A stretch of DNA of 60,193 nt from an uncultured Pseudorhodobacter sp. Lineage in GTDB: Bacteria > Pseudomonadota > Alphaproteobacteria > Rhodobacterales > Rhodobacteraceae. Shown piece after piece: positions 51,082-60,193 of the stretch. Where the stretch lies: positions 1 to 60,193 of the forward strand of contig CAJXWJ010000011.1 of the NCBI GenBank assembly GCA_913062925.1. Reading direction: 5' to 3'. Position 1 is the stretch's first letter. Each line of letters begins with the position of its first letter. The notes under the pieces were generated by a model, which saw only the letters and a program-made list of their open reading frames with translations, did not search any database and had not been told where the DNA came from. Both the position numbers and the translations under genes were made by a program.

Positions 51082-51857
51082 TGTTGAAATATTGTGCCAA
51101 TTTGACCATGCTTTTTACCGAGGTCGCGACGCTGGATCGCGCAGGCCTTGCCGCGCAAGCTGGCTTTGATGGCGCAGAGGTTTTGTTTCCCTATGAACAC
51201 ACCGCCGCCGAATGGGAGGCTGCGTTAAACGGGCTGCCCTTGGCGCTGATCAACACCCCGCCCGGCAATTGGGCGGCAGGGGATCGGGGTTTTGCCGCGG
51301 TCACAGGGCAAGAGACCCGCTTTCGCGACGGATTTCTGCGCGCGGCAGCGCTTGCCACCCGGCTTGGGGCGCAGCGGGTGCATGTGATGGCCGGTGTCGC
51401 CAAAGGCCCGCAAGACGAACAAACCTATGTCGAAAATCTGGCTTGGGCCGCCGATCAGGCCCCCGATCTGGGCCTGACCATCGAGCCGATCAACCCCGAC
51501 GACATGCCCGGCTATTTCCTGAATGATTTCGATCAGGCGGGACGGATTGTCGATGATCTGGCGCGGCCAAATCTGGGCATGCAGTTTGATCTGTGGCACG
51601 CCGCGCGCATTCATGGCGATGCGGCCCAAGTCTGGGCGCGCCACCGCGACCGCGTGCGCCACATTCAGATCGCAGGCTTTCCCAGCCGCAATGAACCCGG
51701 CGGCGGCGGCTTTGATCTGACCGGGCTTTGCGCCGATCTGGAAAGCCGCGACTACCAAGGCTGGATCGCCGCAGAATACCGCCCCGCGCGCGCCACCGTG
51801 CATGGCTTGGGCTGGCTGGCTGCCCTTAAAAGCCGTGCAAAGCTGATTGGCGCCTAA
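51081..51857 (+). CDS. hyi: Hydroxypyruvate isomerase-like TIM-barrel protein
   Basis: 258-aa AP-endonuclease-2/IolE-fold protein. Metal-binding residues lie in [30 protein letters not shown] and WIAAEYRP, as in Hyi. It may interconvert hydroxypyruvate and tartronate semialdehyde, which joins the glyoxylate-to-glycerate route and thus the glycolate oxidase encoded 8 kb away. The start overlaps the DUF1285 stop by one base. The family is sure, the substrate less so. Confidence 0.88.
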   Translation: MLKYCANLTMLFTEVATLDRAGLAAQAGFDGAEVLFPYEHTAAEWEAALNGLPLALINTPPGNWAAGDRGFAAVTGQETRFRDGFLRAAALATRLGAQRVHVMAGVAKGPQDEQTYVENLAWAADQAPDLGLTIEPINPDDMPGYFLNDFDQAGRIVDDLARPNLGMQFDLWHAARIHGDAAQVWARHRDRVRHIQIAGFPSRNEPGGGGFDLTGLCADLESRDYQGWIAAEYRPARATVHGLGWLAALKSRAKLIGA

Positions 51858-51957
51858 GGCTTCGCTGCCGAAACTTTGCCGCAGCCTCACCTCGGGCCTT
51901 GTCGCCCCACCTGTGCAGCGGTTAGACTGTGCGCAAGCCAATTCAAGGAAGCCACCG

Positions 51958-52143
51958 ATGACCCGCAACGCGCCTGAAACCATCTCTGTCACCAAATGGA
52001 AAGTCGCCTGCGACGGTGGCGACGCGGCTTTGGGGCATCCTCGGGTCTGGCTGACCATTCCGGCTGACACCGGCTTTGTCGAATGCGGCTATTGTGATCG
52101 CCGCTACGAGATCGACCGCGCGCATGCGCATGACGATCACTGA
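51958..52143 (+). CDS. Zinc-finger (CHCC) protein, NDUFS6-like
   Basis: 61-aa protein with the zf-CHCC pattern: [12 protein letters not shown], then CGYCDRRY. The three cysteines and one histidine bind one zinc ion. Eukaryotic relatives are the complex I subunit NDUFS6, and alphaproteobacterial ones are believed to join or help assemble respiratory complex I. AAGGAA precedes the ATG. It is a single gene between hyi and polA. No nuo genes are visible in the window. Confidence 0.9.
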   Translation: MTRNAPETISVTKWKVACDGGDAALGHPRVWLTIPADTGFVECGYCDRRYEIDRAHAHDDH

Positions 52144-52293
52144 AATCAGCCGAAATCTTGCCGGTTTGACGGCAGCGTAACGCAGCTTTGGCTTGCCGTG
52201 ATTTGCGTAGCCTTGTCAGTAATCGGCGGCGCAAAGGCTGGCCCAGCGCCTCGGAACATGGCAAACACCTCTTAAGTGAACATGGAGGCGAGC

Positions 52294-55104
52294 ATGAGCG
52301 AGACGTTTGGCAAAGGTCATCATCTGCATTTGATTGACGGCTCGGCTTTTATTTTTAGGGCCTATCACGCGCTACCGCCGTTGACGCGCAAATCGGATGG
52401 CATGCCGGTGGGGGCTGTGGCGGGGTTTTGTAACCTGCTTTGGGGCGAGCTGACCGCCAGCCGCAAAGAGGTCGCCGCCACCCATATTGCGGTGATTTTC
52501 GATGCGGGATCAAAAACCTTTCGCAACGATATCTACCCTTTGTATAAGGCCAACCGCCCCGAACTGCCCGAAGATCTGCGGCCACAGTTTGTCTTTACCC
52601 GCGAGGCCACCCGCGCCTTTAACGTCACCTGCATCGAGGTCGAAGGCTATGAGGCCGATGACATCATCGCAGCCCTTGCCCGTCGCGCGGTCGAGGCTGG
52701 CGGCACGGCGACGATCATCTCCTCAGACAAGGATCTGATGCAGCTGGTGGGGCCGGGGGTTGATATGCTGGACCCGATGAAGAACAAGCGTATCGGGCCG
52801 GATGAGGTGTTCGAGAAATTTGGCGTCGCACCCAATCGGGTTGTCGATGTGCAGGCCTTGGCGGGCGATTCGGTTGACAACGTGCCGGGCGCGCCGGGCA
52901 TCGGCATCAAGACCGCAGCCCTGCTGATTCAGGAATACGGCGATCTGGAAACGCTGCTGACGCGGGCGGGCGAGATCAAACAGCCCAAACGCCGCGAGGC
53001 TTTGCAAAACAACGCCGATCTGATCCGCATTTCGCGCCGCTTGGTGGCGCTGGACGCGGATATGCCGCTCGAGGCCGATTTGGCGGCGATGGCGCTGCGC
53101 GAGCCTGACCCCGAGGTGGTGCTTGGCTTTCTGAACGCGATGGAGTTTCGCACCCTGACCCGCCGTGTGGCCGAAAAGCTGAAGGTCGAGCCACCCGCGC
53201 TGGCCGAAGGCGCTGGCATGCATGTGGCGGGCGCGCATGACGCGCCGCAAGCCGCACAAGTGGCCTTTGATGTGGCCGGATACGAGCGCGTCTCGACCAT
53301 GGCGCAGCTGCACGACTGGGTGGCGCGGATCAACGCGCTGGGCTTTGTGGCGGTGGATACCGAAACCACGTCGCTGGATGAGATGAAGGCCGATCTGGTC
53401 GGCATCTCGCTTTCGGTCGAGGCCGGCAAGGCCTGCTATATTCCGCTGGGCCATACCTCGGGCGGCGGCGATCTGTTTGGCGCTTCGGTTCTGGTCGAAG
53501 GTCAGCTGGATCTGGCCGAGGTTTTGGCAGCCCTCAAGGGGGTGTTGGAAGACCCTGCGGTGCTGAAAATCGGCCAGAACATGAAATACGACTGGAAGAT
53601 TTTCGCAAGATACGGCCTGCGGGTCGGCCCCTTTGACGACACCATGTTGATGTCTTCGGCGATGCAGGCGGGGCTGAACGGCCACGGCATGGACGCTTTG
53701 TCCGAGAAATATCTGGGCCATTCGCCCATTCCGATCAAAGACTTGATCGGATCGGGCAAATCGGCGGTGACCTTTGACAAGGTCGATATCGACACTGCGG
53801 TGCGCTATGCCGCTGAAGATGCCGATGTGACGCTGCGGCTGTGGCAGCTGTTCAAACCGCAGCTGCACCGCGCGCAGGTGACCACGGTTTACGAGACCCT
53901 AGAGCGTCCGCTTGTCACGGTTCTGGCCGAAATGGAGATGGCAGGCGTGCAGGTTGACCGCGACACCCTAAGCCGGATGTCGAACGCCTTTGCGCAGAAA
54001 ATGGCGGGGCTTGAGGCCGAGATTCAAGAGGCCGCAGGCCAGCCGTTTAACGTAGGCTCGCCCAAACAGCTGGGCGAGATCTTGTTTGACAAACTGGGCC
54101 TGCCGGGGGGCGAAAAGGGCAAAACCGGCGCCTATGCCACGGGTGCGGATATTCTGGAAGATCTGGCCACCGAACATAAGCTGCCCGGTCTGGTGCTGGA
54201 TTGGCGGCAATTGGCCAAGCTGAAATCCACCTATACCGACGCGCTGCAAGACCATATCAACCGCGACACGGGCCGGGTGCACACCAGCTATTCGATCACC
54301 GGTGCTGTCACCGGGCGGCTGTCGTCAACCGACCCCAACTTGCAAAACATCCCGATCCGCACCGAAGAAGGCCGCCGCATCCGCGAGGCATTTGTCGCCC
54401 CCAAGGGCAAGGTTCTGGTCTCGCTTGACTATAGCCAGATCGAGCTGCGGATCTTGGCGCATATGGCCGATATTCCCAGCCTACAGCAGGCCTTTAAAGA
54501 CGGCATCGACATTCACGCCGCCACCGCAAGCGAGATGTTTGGCGTGCCCCTGTCCGAGATGACCTCGGAAGTGCGCCGGCGCGCCAAGGCGATCAACTTT
54601 GGCGTGATCTATGGCATTTCCGGCTTTGGTCTGGCGCGCAACCTGCGGATTCCGCGGGCCGAGGCGCAGGGCTTTATCGACCGCTATTTCGAACGCTATC
54701 CCGGGATCAAGGAATATATGGCCGAAACCGTGCGCTTTGCCCAAGAGCGCGGCTTTGTGCAGACCCTGTTCGGGCGCAAGATCCACACGCCTGAAATCAA
54801 CGCCAAGGGGCCCGCAGCCGGTTTCGCCAAACGCGCTGCGATCAACGCGCCTATTCAGGGCACGGCGGCCGATGTCATCCGCCGCGCGATGATCCAGATG
54901 CCAAAGGCGATTGCCGATCTGCCCGCGACCATGCTGCTGCAGGTGCATGACGAATTGCTGTTCGAGGTCGAGGCCGAGGCGGCAGAGGCGCTGATCGCGA
55001 CGGCCAAGCGGGTGATGGAGGGGGCAGCCCATCCGGCGGTCTCGCTGAAGGTGCCGCTGATTGTCGAGGCGGGGCAGGGGCTGAACTGGGCTGCGGCACA
55101 TTGA
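52294..55104 (+). CDS. polA: DNA polymerase I
   Basis: Three-domain repair and Okazaki-fragment polymerase, 936 aa. The 5'-3' exonuclease domain occupies the first 300 residues ([33 protein letters not shown]). The 3'-5' exonuclease has intact metal ligands starting at DTETTSLD, and the polymerase has [32 protein letters not shown] and [16 protein letters not shown] six bases ahead of 52294 selects that start; GTG 52276 and ATG 52282 were not used. Confidence 0.97.
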   Translation: MSETFGKGHHLHLIDGSAFIFRAYHALPPLTRKSDGMPVGAVAGFCNLLWGELTASRKEVAATHIAVIFDAGSKTFRNDIYPLYKANRPELPEDLRPQFVFTREATRAFNVTCIEVEGYEADDIIAALARRAVEAGGTATIISSDKDLMQLVGPGVDMLDPMKNKRIGPDEVFEKFGVAPNRVVDVQALAGDSVDNVPGAPGIGIKTAALLIQEYGDLETLLTRAGEIKQPKRREALQNNADLIRISRRLVALDADMPLEADLAAMALREPDPEVVLGFLNAMEFRTLTRRVAEKLKVEPPALAEGAGMHVAGAHDAPQAAQVAFDVAGYERVSTMAQLHDWVARINALGFVAVDTETTSLDEMKADLVGISLSVEAGKACYIPLGHTSGGGDLFGASVLVEGQLDLAEVLAALKGVLEDPAVLKIGQNMKYDWKIFARYGLRVGPFDDTMLMSSAMQAGLNGHGMDALSEKYLGHSPIPIKDLIGSGKSAVTFDKVDIDTAVRYAAEDADVTLRLWQLFKPQLHRAQVTTVYETLERPLVTVLAEMEMAGVQVDRDTLSRMSNAFAQKMAGLEAEIQEAAGQPFNVGSPKQLGEILFDKLGLPGGEKGKTGAYATGADILEDLATEHKLPGLVLDWRQLAKLKSTYTDALQDHINRDTGRVHTSYSITGAVTGRLSSTDPNLQNIPIRTEEGRRIREAFVAPKGKVLVSLDYSQIELRILAHMADIPSLQQAFKDGIDIHAATASEMFGVPLSEMTSEVRRRAKAINFGVIYGISGFGLARNLRIPRAEAQGFIDRYFERYPGIKEYMAETVRFAQERGFVQTLFGRKIHTPEINAKGPAAGFAKRAAINAPIQGTAADVIRRAMIQMPKAIADLPATMLLQVHDELLFEVEAEAAEALIATAKRVMEGAAHPAVSLKVPLIVEAGQGLNWAAAH

Positions 55105-55168
55105 TCTGGCAATCGGCGGTCTGCGCACCATATTGCAAAGCGGGCGCAGGGGGCCTTTGGGGGATGCT

Positions 55169-55843
55169 ATGGAATTGAACGCCGATTTTAGCGCCGCGGT
55201 GCTGGTGCGCTTTGATCAGATTGCTTGGCAGGCCTCGCCGATGCCGGGGGTGGATCGGCGGATGCTGGACCGCATCGGCGGCGAGGTGGCGCGCGCCACC
55301 TCGATTGTGCGCTATGCGCCGGGCAGTCGGTTTTCGGCCCATACCCACACGGGGGGCGAAGAGTTTATCGTGCTTGACGGGGTGTTTCAGGATGAACACG
55401 GCGATTATCCGCAGGGCAGCTATGTGCGCAACCCGCCCACCACCGCGCATAGCCCGCGCTCGGATGCGGGCTGCGTGATTTTTGTCAAACTTTGGCAGTT
55501 TCACCCAGACGACCGCACCCAGTTTCACACCCTGATGACCGAGGCGCTTTCTGCGCCTGTGGCGGGGGTGGCCACCGCGCTGCTGCACCGCGATGCGTTT
55601 GAGGTGGTCAGCTATAGCGAGCTTGCGCCGGATGCGACGCTGATCAAGACCGATGCGGGCGGCACCGAGATGTTGGTGATCGCGGGCAGCGTGCTTTGGG
55701 GCGGCGAAAGCCTTGGCGCGGGCGATTGGCTGCGCCTGCCCGAAGGCCAGCGGCTGGAGGTAACGGCGGGGGCGCTTGGTGGCAAGGTTTGGATCAAGAC
55801 CGGGCATCTGCCCCATGCCAAAGCGCCAACGGTTGGCCTTTGA
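55169..55843 (+). CDS. ChrR-like bicupin protein
   Basis: 224-aa protein with two cupin domains. The first resembles the C-terminal cupin of the anti-sigma factor Chr[15 protein letters not shown], then [15 protein letters not shown] with metal-type His/Glu ligands. The second (about 150-220) lacks a full ligand set. The zinc anti-sigma domain of ChrR is absent, so it is not a classical anti-sigma factor. It is 65 bp after polA and 21 bp before a flavin oxidase gene, and those two probably form a unit. Confidence 0.87.
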   Translation: MELNADFSAAVLVRFDQIAWQASPMPGVDRRMLDRIGGEVARATSIVRYAPGSRFSAHTHTGGEEFIVLDGVFQDEHGDYPQGSYVRNPPTTAHSPRSDAGCVIFVKLWQFHPDDRTQFHTLMTEALSAPVAGVATALLHRDAFEVVSYSELAPDATLIKTDAGGTEMLVIAGSVLWGGESLGAGDWLRLPEGQRLEVTAGALGGKVWIKTGHLPHAKAPTVGL

Positions 55844-55864
55844 TGCAAGCGCGGTAGGGCAAAA

Positions 55865-56908
55865 ATGCGGGTTTTGATTGTGGGCGGCGGTCTGTCTGGG
55901 CTTGCCTTGGCCGAAGCCTTGCAGACGGCAGGCATAGACTATCAGCTGATTGAGGCGCGCGACCGCTTTGGCGGCCGCATTCTGACGCATCAGCACGGGC
56001 AGGGCGCTTTCGACATGGGGCCGGCGTGGTTCTGGCCGGGGCAGCCGCGTATTGCGGCGCTGATCGCACGGCTGGGCTTGCAGAGGTTCGAGCAATACGC
56101 CGAGGGGGCCTTGGCCTTTGAAGACGCGCGCGCCCAAGTGCAATATGGCCGCGGTTTTGCCTCGATGCAGGGATCTTTGCGGCTGCAGGGCGGGCTTGGC
56201 CGCCTGATCCAAAGCCTTGCAGATCGGTTGCCGCAAGATCGCTTGCAGAAAAACGCGCGGCTGGTGGCCTTGCGCAAAACCGATCACGCAATCACCGCGA
56301 CCTTGGCCGATGGCACAGAGATCATCGCCGACCGCGTGGTGCTGGCGCTGCCGCCACGGCTTGCGGCGCAGATCAGGTTTGAACCTGCATTGCCGATCCC
56401 AGCGCTGGCAGCGATGCAGGCGGTGCCAACTTGGATGGCGGGGCAGGCCAAGGCGCTGGCGGTCTATGACAGCGCCTTTTGGCGCGAGGCGGGGCTTTCG
56501 GGCGATGCCAGCAGCCGCTTTGGCCCGATGGTGGAAATTCACGACGCCTCGCCCGCCGATGGCGGCCCGTTTGGGCTGTTCGGCTTTATCGGCGTGCCGC
56601 CGCAAGGCCGCCGCGATCTGGAGGCGCTGCGCCAGCAAGTCACCGCACAGCTGACGCGGCTGTTTGGCCCCAAGGCTGCAACGCCTTTGGCGGTCTATCT
56701 GCAAGACTGGGCCACTGAGCGCTGCACCGCCACCCCCGCCGATCTTGCGCCGCTGTCGGCGCATCCAGACTATGGCCTGCCGCCCGCTTGCCAAGGGCTT
56801 TGGGACAACCGCCTTGTGCTGTCAGGCACCGAAGTCGGCAGCGAATTTGGCGGCTTTATCGAGGGCGCGCTGGAAGCTGCCGAGGCAAGCTTGGCGCAAA
56901 TCTGCTAG
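55865..56908 (+). CDS. Flavin-containing amine oxidase-like oxidoreductase
   Basis: 347-aa FAD enzyme. The dinucleotide-binding loop VGGGLSGLALAEAL and EARDRFGGRI form the N-terminal GxGxxG signature; the C-terminal FAD-binding part reads LVLSGTEVGSEFGGFIEGAL. Such short MAO-like proteins often act on amines or carotenoid-type substrates. It directly follows the ChrR-like bicupin, which suggests a shared oxidative-stress or photo-oxidative role, but no substrate can be proposed. It overlaps the convergent DUF1203 gene by 4 bp. Confidence 0.87.
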   Translation: MRVLIVGGGLSGLALAEALQTAGIDYQLIEARDRFGGRILTHQHGQGAFDMGPAWFWPGQPRIAALIARLGLQRFEQYAEGALAFEDARAQVQYGRGFASMQGSLRLQGGLGRLIQSLADRLPQDRLQKNARLVALRKTDHAITATLADGTEIIADRVVLALPPRLAAQIRFEPALPIPALAAMQAVPTWMAGQAKALAVYDSAFWREAGLSGDASSRFGPMVEIHDASPADGGPFGLFGFIGVPPQGRRDLEALRQQVTAQLTRLFGPKAATPLAVYLQDWATERCTATPADLAPLSAHPDYGLPPACQGLWDNRLVLSGTEVGSEFGGFIEGALEAAEASLAQIC

Positions 56909-57369
56909 GGTTGTCTGTCGATCCGGCATTGAAAGCAATTGTTGCGCGCGGATCTGAGGTGAAGATAGGCAATCGCGGGGTCAGCAAAGCGCTGGGCGGC
57001 TTGCGTGGCAATCTGCGCGGTCGCCACCACGGCCCCCGAGCCGTAGACAATCCGGTGATCTGCGCCGTACCCCCGGATGATATAATCGGGCGACTCAAGC
57101 ATTTGCGGCAAGCCCGCTCCACCCCCCGCCGTGCAAAGATCTGCGCAAAGAAAGATCGGCCCAATTTCCGCATAGGGCTGTGGGCTGGGAAAAGGACGAT
57201 GCGCCAGAACCAGCATCGCGGCCCCCTTCGGGATCAAGCCAAGGCAATGCCGACAAGGATTGCCGCCGCCGTCCGAGATATGGCGCTCGGGCGGCTGGCC
57301 GTTCGCATCTGGTCCGCCCGCCTGATAGGCGCGCGCGATTTCGGTTGGAATTGCGCTGAATGTGATCAT
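56905..57369 (-). CDS. DUF1203 family protein
   Basis: 154-aa soluble protein. The DUF1203 hallmark is NPCRHCLGLIPKGA, followed by LAHRPFPSPQPYAEIGPIFL and CADLCTAGGG. The conserved cysteines and histidines might bind metal. ATG 57369 has GGAGG five bases upstream; a TTG one codon earlier is also in frame. The function of the family is unknown. It lies on the minus strand upstream of the convergent oxidase and shares direction with the HIT gene 68 bp away. Confidence 0.87.
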   Translation of the reverse strand: MITFSAIPTEIARAYQAGGPDANGQPPERHISDGGGNPCRHCLGLIPKGAAMLVLAHRPFPSPQPYAEIGPIFLCADLCTAGGGAGLPQMLESPDYIIRGYGADHRIVYGSGAVVATAQIATQAAQRFADPAIAYLHLRSARNNCFQCRIDRQP

Positions 57370-57437
57370 CAAAGCCTCCGTCTGATCTATTGAGTCTGAC
57401 CGGGATCAGGCATCAAAGCGACCCGAAAGCTGCGCAA

Positions 57438-57806
57438 TCAGGCCGGATCGACCAGACGACCCATCGGGCGGCCACCAAGGATATGCAGGTGGTAATGCGG
57501 CACCTCTTGCAGGCCATGTTCGGCAGCATTGGTGATGGCGCGGTAGCCCTTGCCCGGCATCACGCCCGTCATCTGACAGACCTGTGCGCAGGCGCGGTGA
57601 AAATCGACAATCTCTTCGGCCGAGGCATTGGCGGCGAAATCATCAAAGGTCACATAAGCGCCTTTCGGTATTACCAGCACATGCACGGGGGCGGCTGGGT
57701 TTATGTCATGGAAGGCGAGGCTGTGTTCGGTTTCCAAGACGGTTTTATTGGGAATTTCACCGCGCAGGATGCGGGCAAAGATGTTCTGGGGGTCATAGCT
57801 GTGCAT
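57438..57806 (-). CDS. HIT-family nucleotide hydrolase (HINT-like)
   Basis: 122-aa HIT-family protein. The catalytic motif HYHLHILGG matches H-x-H-x-H-x-x, and the N-terminal FARILRGEIPNKTVLE is family standard. Such proteins hydrolyse AMP-lysine or aminoacyl-AMP, and the in vivo substrate is not evident here. Its ATG lies 3 bp after the stop of the upstream glycosyltransferase gene on the same strand, so both may be translated from one mRNA. Confidence 0.94.
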   Translation of the reverse strand: MHSYDPQNIFARILRGEIPNKTVLETEHSLAFHDINPAAPVHVLVIPKGAYVTFDDFAANASAEEIVDFHRACAQVCQMTGVMPGKGYRAITNAAEHGLQEVPHYHLHILGGRPMGRLVDPA

Positions 57807-57809
57807 GGG

Positions 57810-59387
57810 TCAATCCACAAAAAGATAGTCAGTGCCGACGATTTCGCGCGCCTTATCAACCGGAATATCAAGGAATTCCGCCAAAGGCACGGTGTTTTCG
57901 TCAAGGCTGGCACTTTGGCGGATGCGCAGCAGATTGGCAAAGCCCGCGTCCCTGATCCTGTCGCCTTCAAAGCGGACATCATAGCGGATGGTCGGCAAAA
58001 GCCGCTCGATTGTCTCGCGCGGGGTGGTCCGCGTGGCAAGGCCAACCCGCATGGCGTGGCCGATCAGGTAATCATCGCTAAAGTCGCATTCCACTTCCAG
58101 CAGCCGCACCTTAGCTTTGTCATTGTAGAAATCCTGCATCAAATCGACATTTCCGGGATCAATGCAAACGATCAGCTTATCTGTCTGCCAGTAATCGAAC
58201 AGCATCCGCATCAAGGCGCGGCGATGACGGGTGCGTTTTTCCAACGTTGATTGAATGCCCCCCAGATCGGGCAGCGGTGTCGAGGCTTCGTTAAACAGGT
58301 AATCCAAGGCAGGTAGATTGGTGACTTGGCGCATCCTCTCGACCAGACGTTTGGCGACATGCCATTTCTTGCAGGTCACCATCATCAGCGTGCGCTCGCG
58401 CCCTAGACTGCTTTCGGTTTCCCAAAATCTGGGCGCAAAACGGCGGCCAATCCGACCGCGACCGCTTAGAAATTGAAACAGCGAGCGGCCTTCGTTGGAA
58501 ATCACAAAGTTTTCGCCTTTGGCAGCATAAAGCTTGCCCAATCGCTCTTTCAGGGCCTTGGCATCGGGGCTGATTTTGCGCGCAAACAGAAAGTCTTGCG
58601 AATGCAGCAGGTCATAGTGATCGTTGTGGAAATTCACGGGCATGCCATAATCGGTAAACATCAAAAACGTCAGCGTGCGCGCGCGAATTTCGGTTTCGGG
58701 CACCAGATGGCGGACAAGGGTTTGAAAGAAGGTCTCATCCGGAATCCAAGTGGTTCGGAAAAACCGCATCACATCGCGGCGCTTTGCGCAAAAATCCAGC
58801 ACGGCTTCGATGGTGCGACGGCGCAGACACCACCATTGGCTGCCGATCTGCATCTGAATATCGGCAGGTACGCGGCGGGTAAGGTTAAAATATTTTTGCC
58901 AGCGCAAAGAGGCGTAAAACAGAGTTTTATGGGTGCGCTCGTTGAAAAAGTGCCGATAGATCAGGCGCTCTTCCTTGATGCCGGTCTTGATCCAATCAGA
59001 ATTAAAGAAATCAACGCTTTCGATATAGTCAAGGTCAGCGTCGTCTAGAAACTGATGCGCGAATTCGGCGGATTTGATCGGCATGCAATCGCCCGAGAGC
59101 ATGTAAAAATGCGTGGCCCGCGGAAAACTTTGCTCGGCGACTTCGACCGCCAAAAGCGTGGCTTCAACAAGACTCCAAGCGCCCCAACCACATTTGACCC
59201 GTCGACGCGAGAAAGCGACATGGGGGTTGGCAGACAGCTGGCTGCGGATCATCTCGAAATCCGAAGGCTTGGCTCTGGCGTCGAAATGGATCGCGATATA
59301 ATCCCCCGCGGCCGTCAGGCGCTGCGCCTGTGCGATAACCCCGAGCGGGTCCTTGTGACACAAAAGGATATATGCGATTTTTGCCAT
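57810..59387 (-). CDS. GT14-like glycosyltransferase (beta-1,6-N-acetylglucosaminyltransferase fold) with C-terminal domain
   Basis: 525-aa protein. The first 300 residues resemble the core-2/I-branching glycosyltransferase fold: AYILLCHKDP, FYMLSGDCMPI, GSQWWCLRRRTIE and IPDETFFQTLV. The C-terminal 220 residues match a Rhodobacterales-specific domain I remember as DUF5927/5928. It contains MMVTCKKWHVAKRLVERM, a P-loop-like nucleotide site. No signal peptide is present. The gene is divergent from a sulfotransferase, suggesting synthesis of a sulfated surface glycan. Donor and acceptor are unknown. Confidence 0.86.
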   Translation of the reverse strand: MAKIAYILLCHKDPLGVIAQAQRLTAAGDYIAIHFDARAKPSDFEMIRSQLSANPHVAFSRRRVKCGWGAWSLVEATLLAVEVAEQSFPRATHFYMLSGDCMPIKSAEFAHQFLDDADLDYIESVDFFNSDWIKTGIKEERLIYRHFFNERTHKTLFYASLRWQKYFNLTRRVPADIQMQIGSQWWCLRRRTIEAVLDFCAKRRDVMRFFRTTWIPDETFFQTLVRHLVPETEIRARTLTFLMFTDYGMPVNFHNDHYDLLHSQDFLFARKISPDAKALKERLGKLYAAKGENFVISNEGRSLFQFLSGRGRIGRRFAPRFWETESSLGRERTLMMVTCKKWHVAKRLVERMRQVTNLPALDYLFNEASTPLPDLGGIQSTLEKRTRHRRALMRMLFDYWQTDKLIVCIDPGNVDLMQDFYNDKAKVRLLEVECDFSDDYLIGHAMRVGLATRTTPRETIERLLPTIRYDVRFEGDRIRDAGFANLLRIRQSASLDENTVPLAEFLDIPVDKAREIVGTDYLFVD

Positions 59388-59406
59388 AGTTGCGTCACTA
59401 ATACCT

Positions 59407-59424
59407 GAAACAGTTCACTGTTTC
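59407..59424. promoter_or_regulatory. Inverted repeat in the glycosyltransferase-sulfotransferase intergenic region
   Basis: GAAACAG-TTCA-CTGTTTC, a perfect 7-bp dyad, lies 20-37 bp upstream of the glycosyltransferase start and in front of the divergent sulfotransferase. A second, weaker dyad (GACAGA...TCTGTC) spans 59453-59476. Either may be an operator. Confidence 0.4.
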
Positions 59425-59527
59425 TTAAATTACGCCGAACAGAGATTGAAAAGACAGAGTTTGTTTGGTTTCTGTCACGAAAGTTGAGGTCGCCGGCGGG
59501 TTTGTGTCGGCGCGAGAGGAGTGGTGA

Positions 59528-60193
59528 ATGGGGTTTCCAGGGACTTGGATGACACAGAGCGAGTCTGTGGTCTATCGTGTGGTGCCAAAATGTGCATGCT
59601 CGACCATTGGGCAGATCATGTATTATTCGGATCACGGGGTGTTTTTTGACGGCGACATCCATGATGCGACGCAAGGGATGCACAAATGGGCAATCGAGGC
59701 GAGCCAGCCGAAGATTGAGCAGAACGTAAAGACCCACGGCTCTTATGCTTTTACCTGTGTGCGTAACCCCTATACGCGGATCTTGTCATCCTTCTTCGAT
59801 AAGATTTGCGGTATTCAGCGCAACGGCAAACGCTATCGCGGCAATTTGGTGCCGCTGTTGGTGCAGAAATACGGCATCGAAGTTGGCGGCGAGGATGGCA
59901 AAGCCGAGTTTGACCAGATTGCCAGTTTCCGGCGGTTCTTGCTGTTTGCGCGCGACACCATCCGGTTTAAAAAACCGATGGAGCCTGACATTCACTGGTC
60001 GGCGATGGCGGGGCATATCTCGACCTATATCGTCAACGGTGGCCGCTATGATAACATCTTTTTCACCGAAAAATTTGATGCGGGCATGCAAAGCGTTCTG
60101 GATAAGATCGACACCAAACATAAGGTCGATCTAAAGAGCATTCCGCGCTTTAACGAAAGCGAAGGGCACGGGCCAAAGCGGCTGCATCCGGTC
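59528..60193 (+). CDS. Sulfotransferase family protein (3' truncated by window)
   Basis: Open to the end of the window (at least 222 codons), start ATG 59528 with GAGGAG upstream. It transfers sulfate from PAPS. The 5'-phosphosulfate loop reads VVPKCACSTI at 18-27. The 3'-phosphate motif reads FTCVRNPYTRILSSF at 75-89. This pattern fits the sulfotransferase family 2 (carbohydrate) group. It begins 140 bp from a divergent GT14-like glycosyltransferase, and the two probably decorate one polysaccharide. Confidence 0.85.
   Translation, partial: MGFPGTWMTQSESVVYRVVPKCACSTIGQIMYYSDHGVFFDGDIHDATQGMHKWAIEASQPKIEQNVKTHGSYAFTCVRNPYTRILSSFFDKICGIQRNGKRYRGNLVPLLVQKYGIEVGGEDGKAEFDQIASFRRFLLFARDTIRFKKPMEPDIHWSAMAGHISTYIVNGGRYDNIFFTEKFDAGMQSVLDKIDTKHKVDLKSIPRFNESEGHGPKRLHPV

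Noticed and set aside
55102-55140. TGATCT-like element after polA as a singlet-oxygen sigma-E promoter for the bicupin
   Set aside because: The -35-like TGATCT is imperfect and no matching -10 occurs at the right spacing.

Overview
This window is chromosomal DNA of an alphaproteobacterium, almost certainly a member of the Rhodobacterales (Rhodobacter/Paracoccus-like relatives). The evidence is the high GC content, the F0 genes grouped as atpI-B-E-b'-b without the F1 genes, the cell-cycle proteins MipZ and TrcR (DUF1013), the complete ccoNOQP-ccoGHIS high-affinity oxidase locus with perfect FNR boxes, glcDEF, and several Rhodobacterales DUF proteins. It is dense with short overlaps and ATGA/TGATG couplings. 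No transposase, phage, CRISPR, rRNA or tRNA gene was recognised.

Layout. 0-3.3 kb: the end of a sulfonate/nitrate-type ABC transporter, mipZ and a likely small ORF. 3.4-6.6 kb: an ArsR regulator and the F0 ATP synthase operon. 6.6-9.9 kb: a FadR-type regulator, an OmpA lipoprotein, an Ada-like methyltransferase and nth. 9.9-13.1 kb: a PfkB kinase, a 54-aa protein, a DUF3775-like protein, an RNase T2 homologue and trcR. 13.2-22.2 kb: a universal stress protein divergent from ccoNOQP, then ccoGHIS. 22.2-24.5 kb: AlgH/YqgE, a lone DsbD alpha-like domain and a degenerate family 4 UDG homologue. 24.6-28.1 kb: pyrB, a membrane protein, a 40-aa membrane peptide, a dihydroorotase homologue without its metal ligands, and plsY. 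28.1-34.4 kb: gshA, a membrane protein, rsmE, ubiA, a BON/OmpA envelope protein and its small coiled-coil neighbour. 34.5-39.1 kb: a hydrolase, a gabD-type dehydrogenase, a repeat-bearing secreted protein, Hsp20 and a trypsin-like protease. 39.1-43.8 kb: the glycolate oxidase operon glcDEF and a DUF599 protein. 43.7-51.9 kb: a translationally coupled MoxR-DUF58-BatA/DUF4159-large membrane protein operon, divergent from DUF1285-hyi. 52-57.8 kb: a zinc-finger protein, polA, a bicupin, a flavin oxidase, DUF1203 and HIT proteins. 57.8-60.2 kb: a GT14-like glycosyltransferase divergent from a truncated sulfotransferase.

How the genes work together. The main theme is respiration. F0 subunits, the cbb3 oxidase and its copper/haem assembly factors, ubiquinone synthesis (ubiA) and a membrane-linked glycolate oxidase are all present. 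Three perfect TTGAT-N4-ATCAA sites place ccoNOQP, the divergent stress protein and ccoGHIS under an FNR/FnrL-type oxygen regulator. A shared ATATnACCAATTT motif upstream of both the FadR-type regulator at 7 kb and glcD at 43 kb suggests that this regulator controls glycolate oxidation.

The least-understood parts are the MoxR/BatA-like operon, the degenerate enzymes (PyrC-like, UDG-like, RNase T2 with a changed active site), a bipartite intergenic repeat that follows stop codons, and several unannotated small proteins. I did not see an obviously new defence or mobile system. Start codons were chosen by Shine-Dalgarno match, and family assignments were made by motif recognition without database searches.
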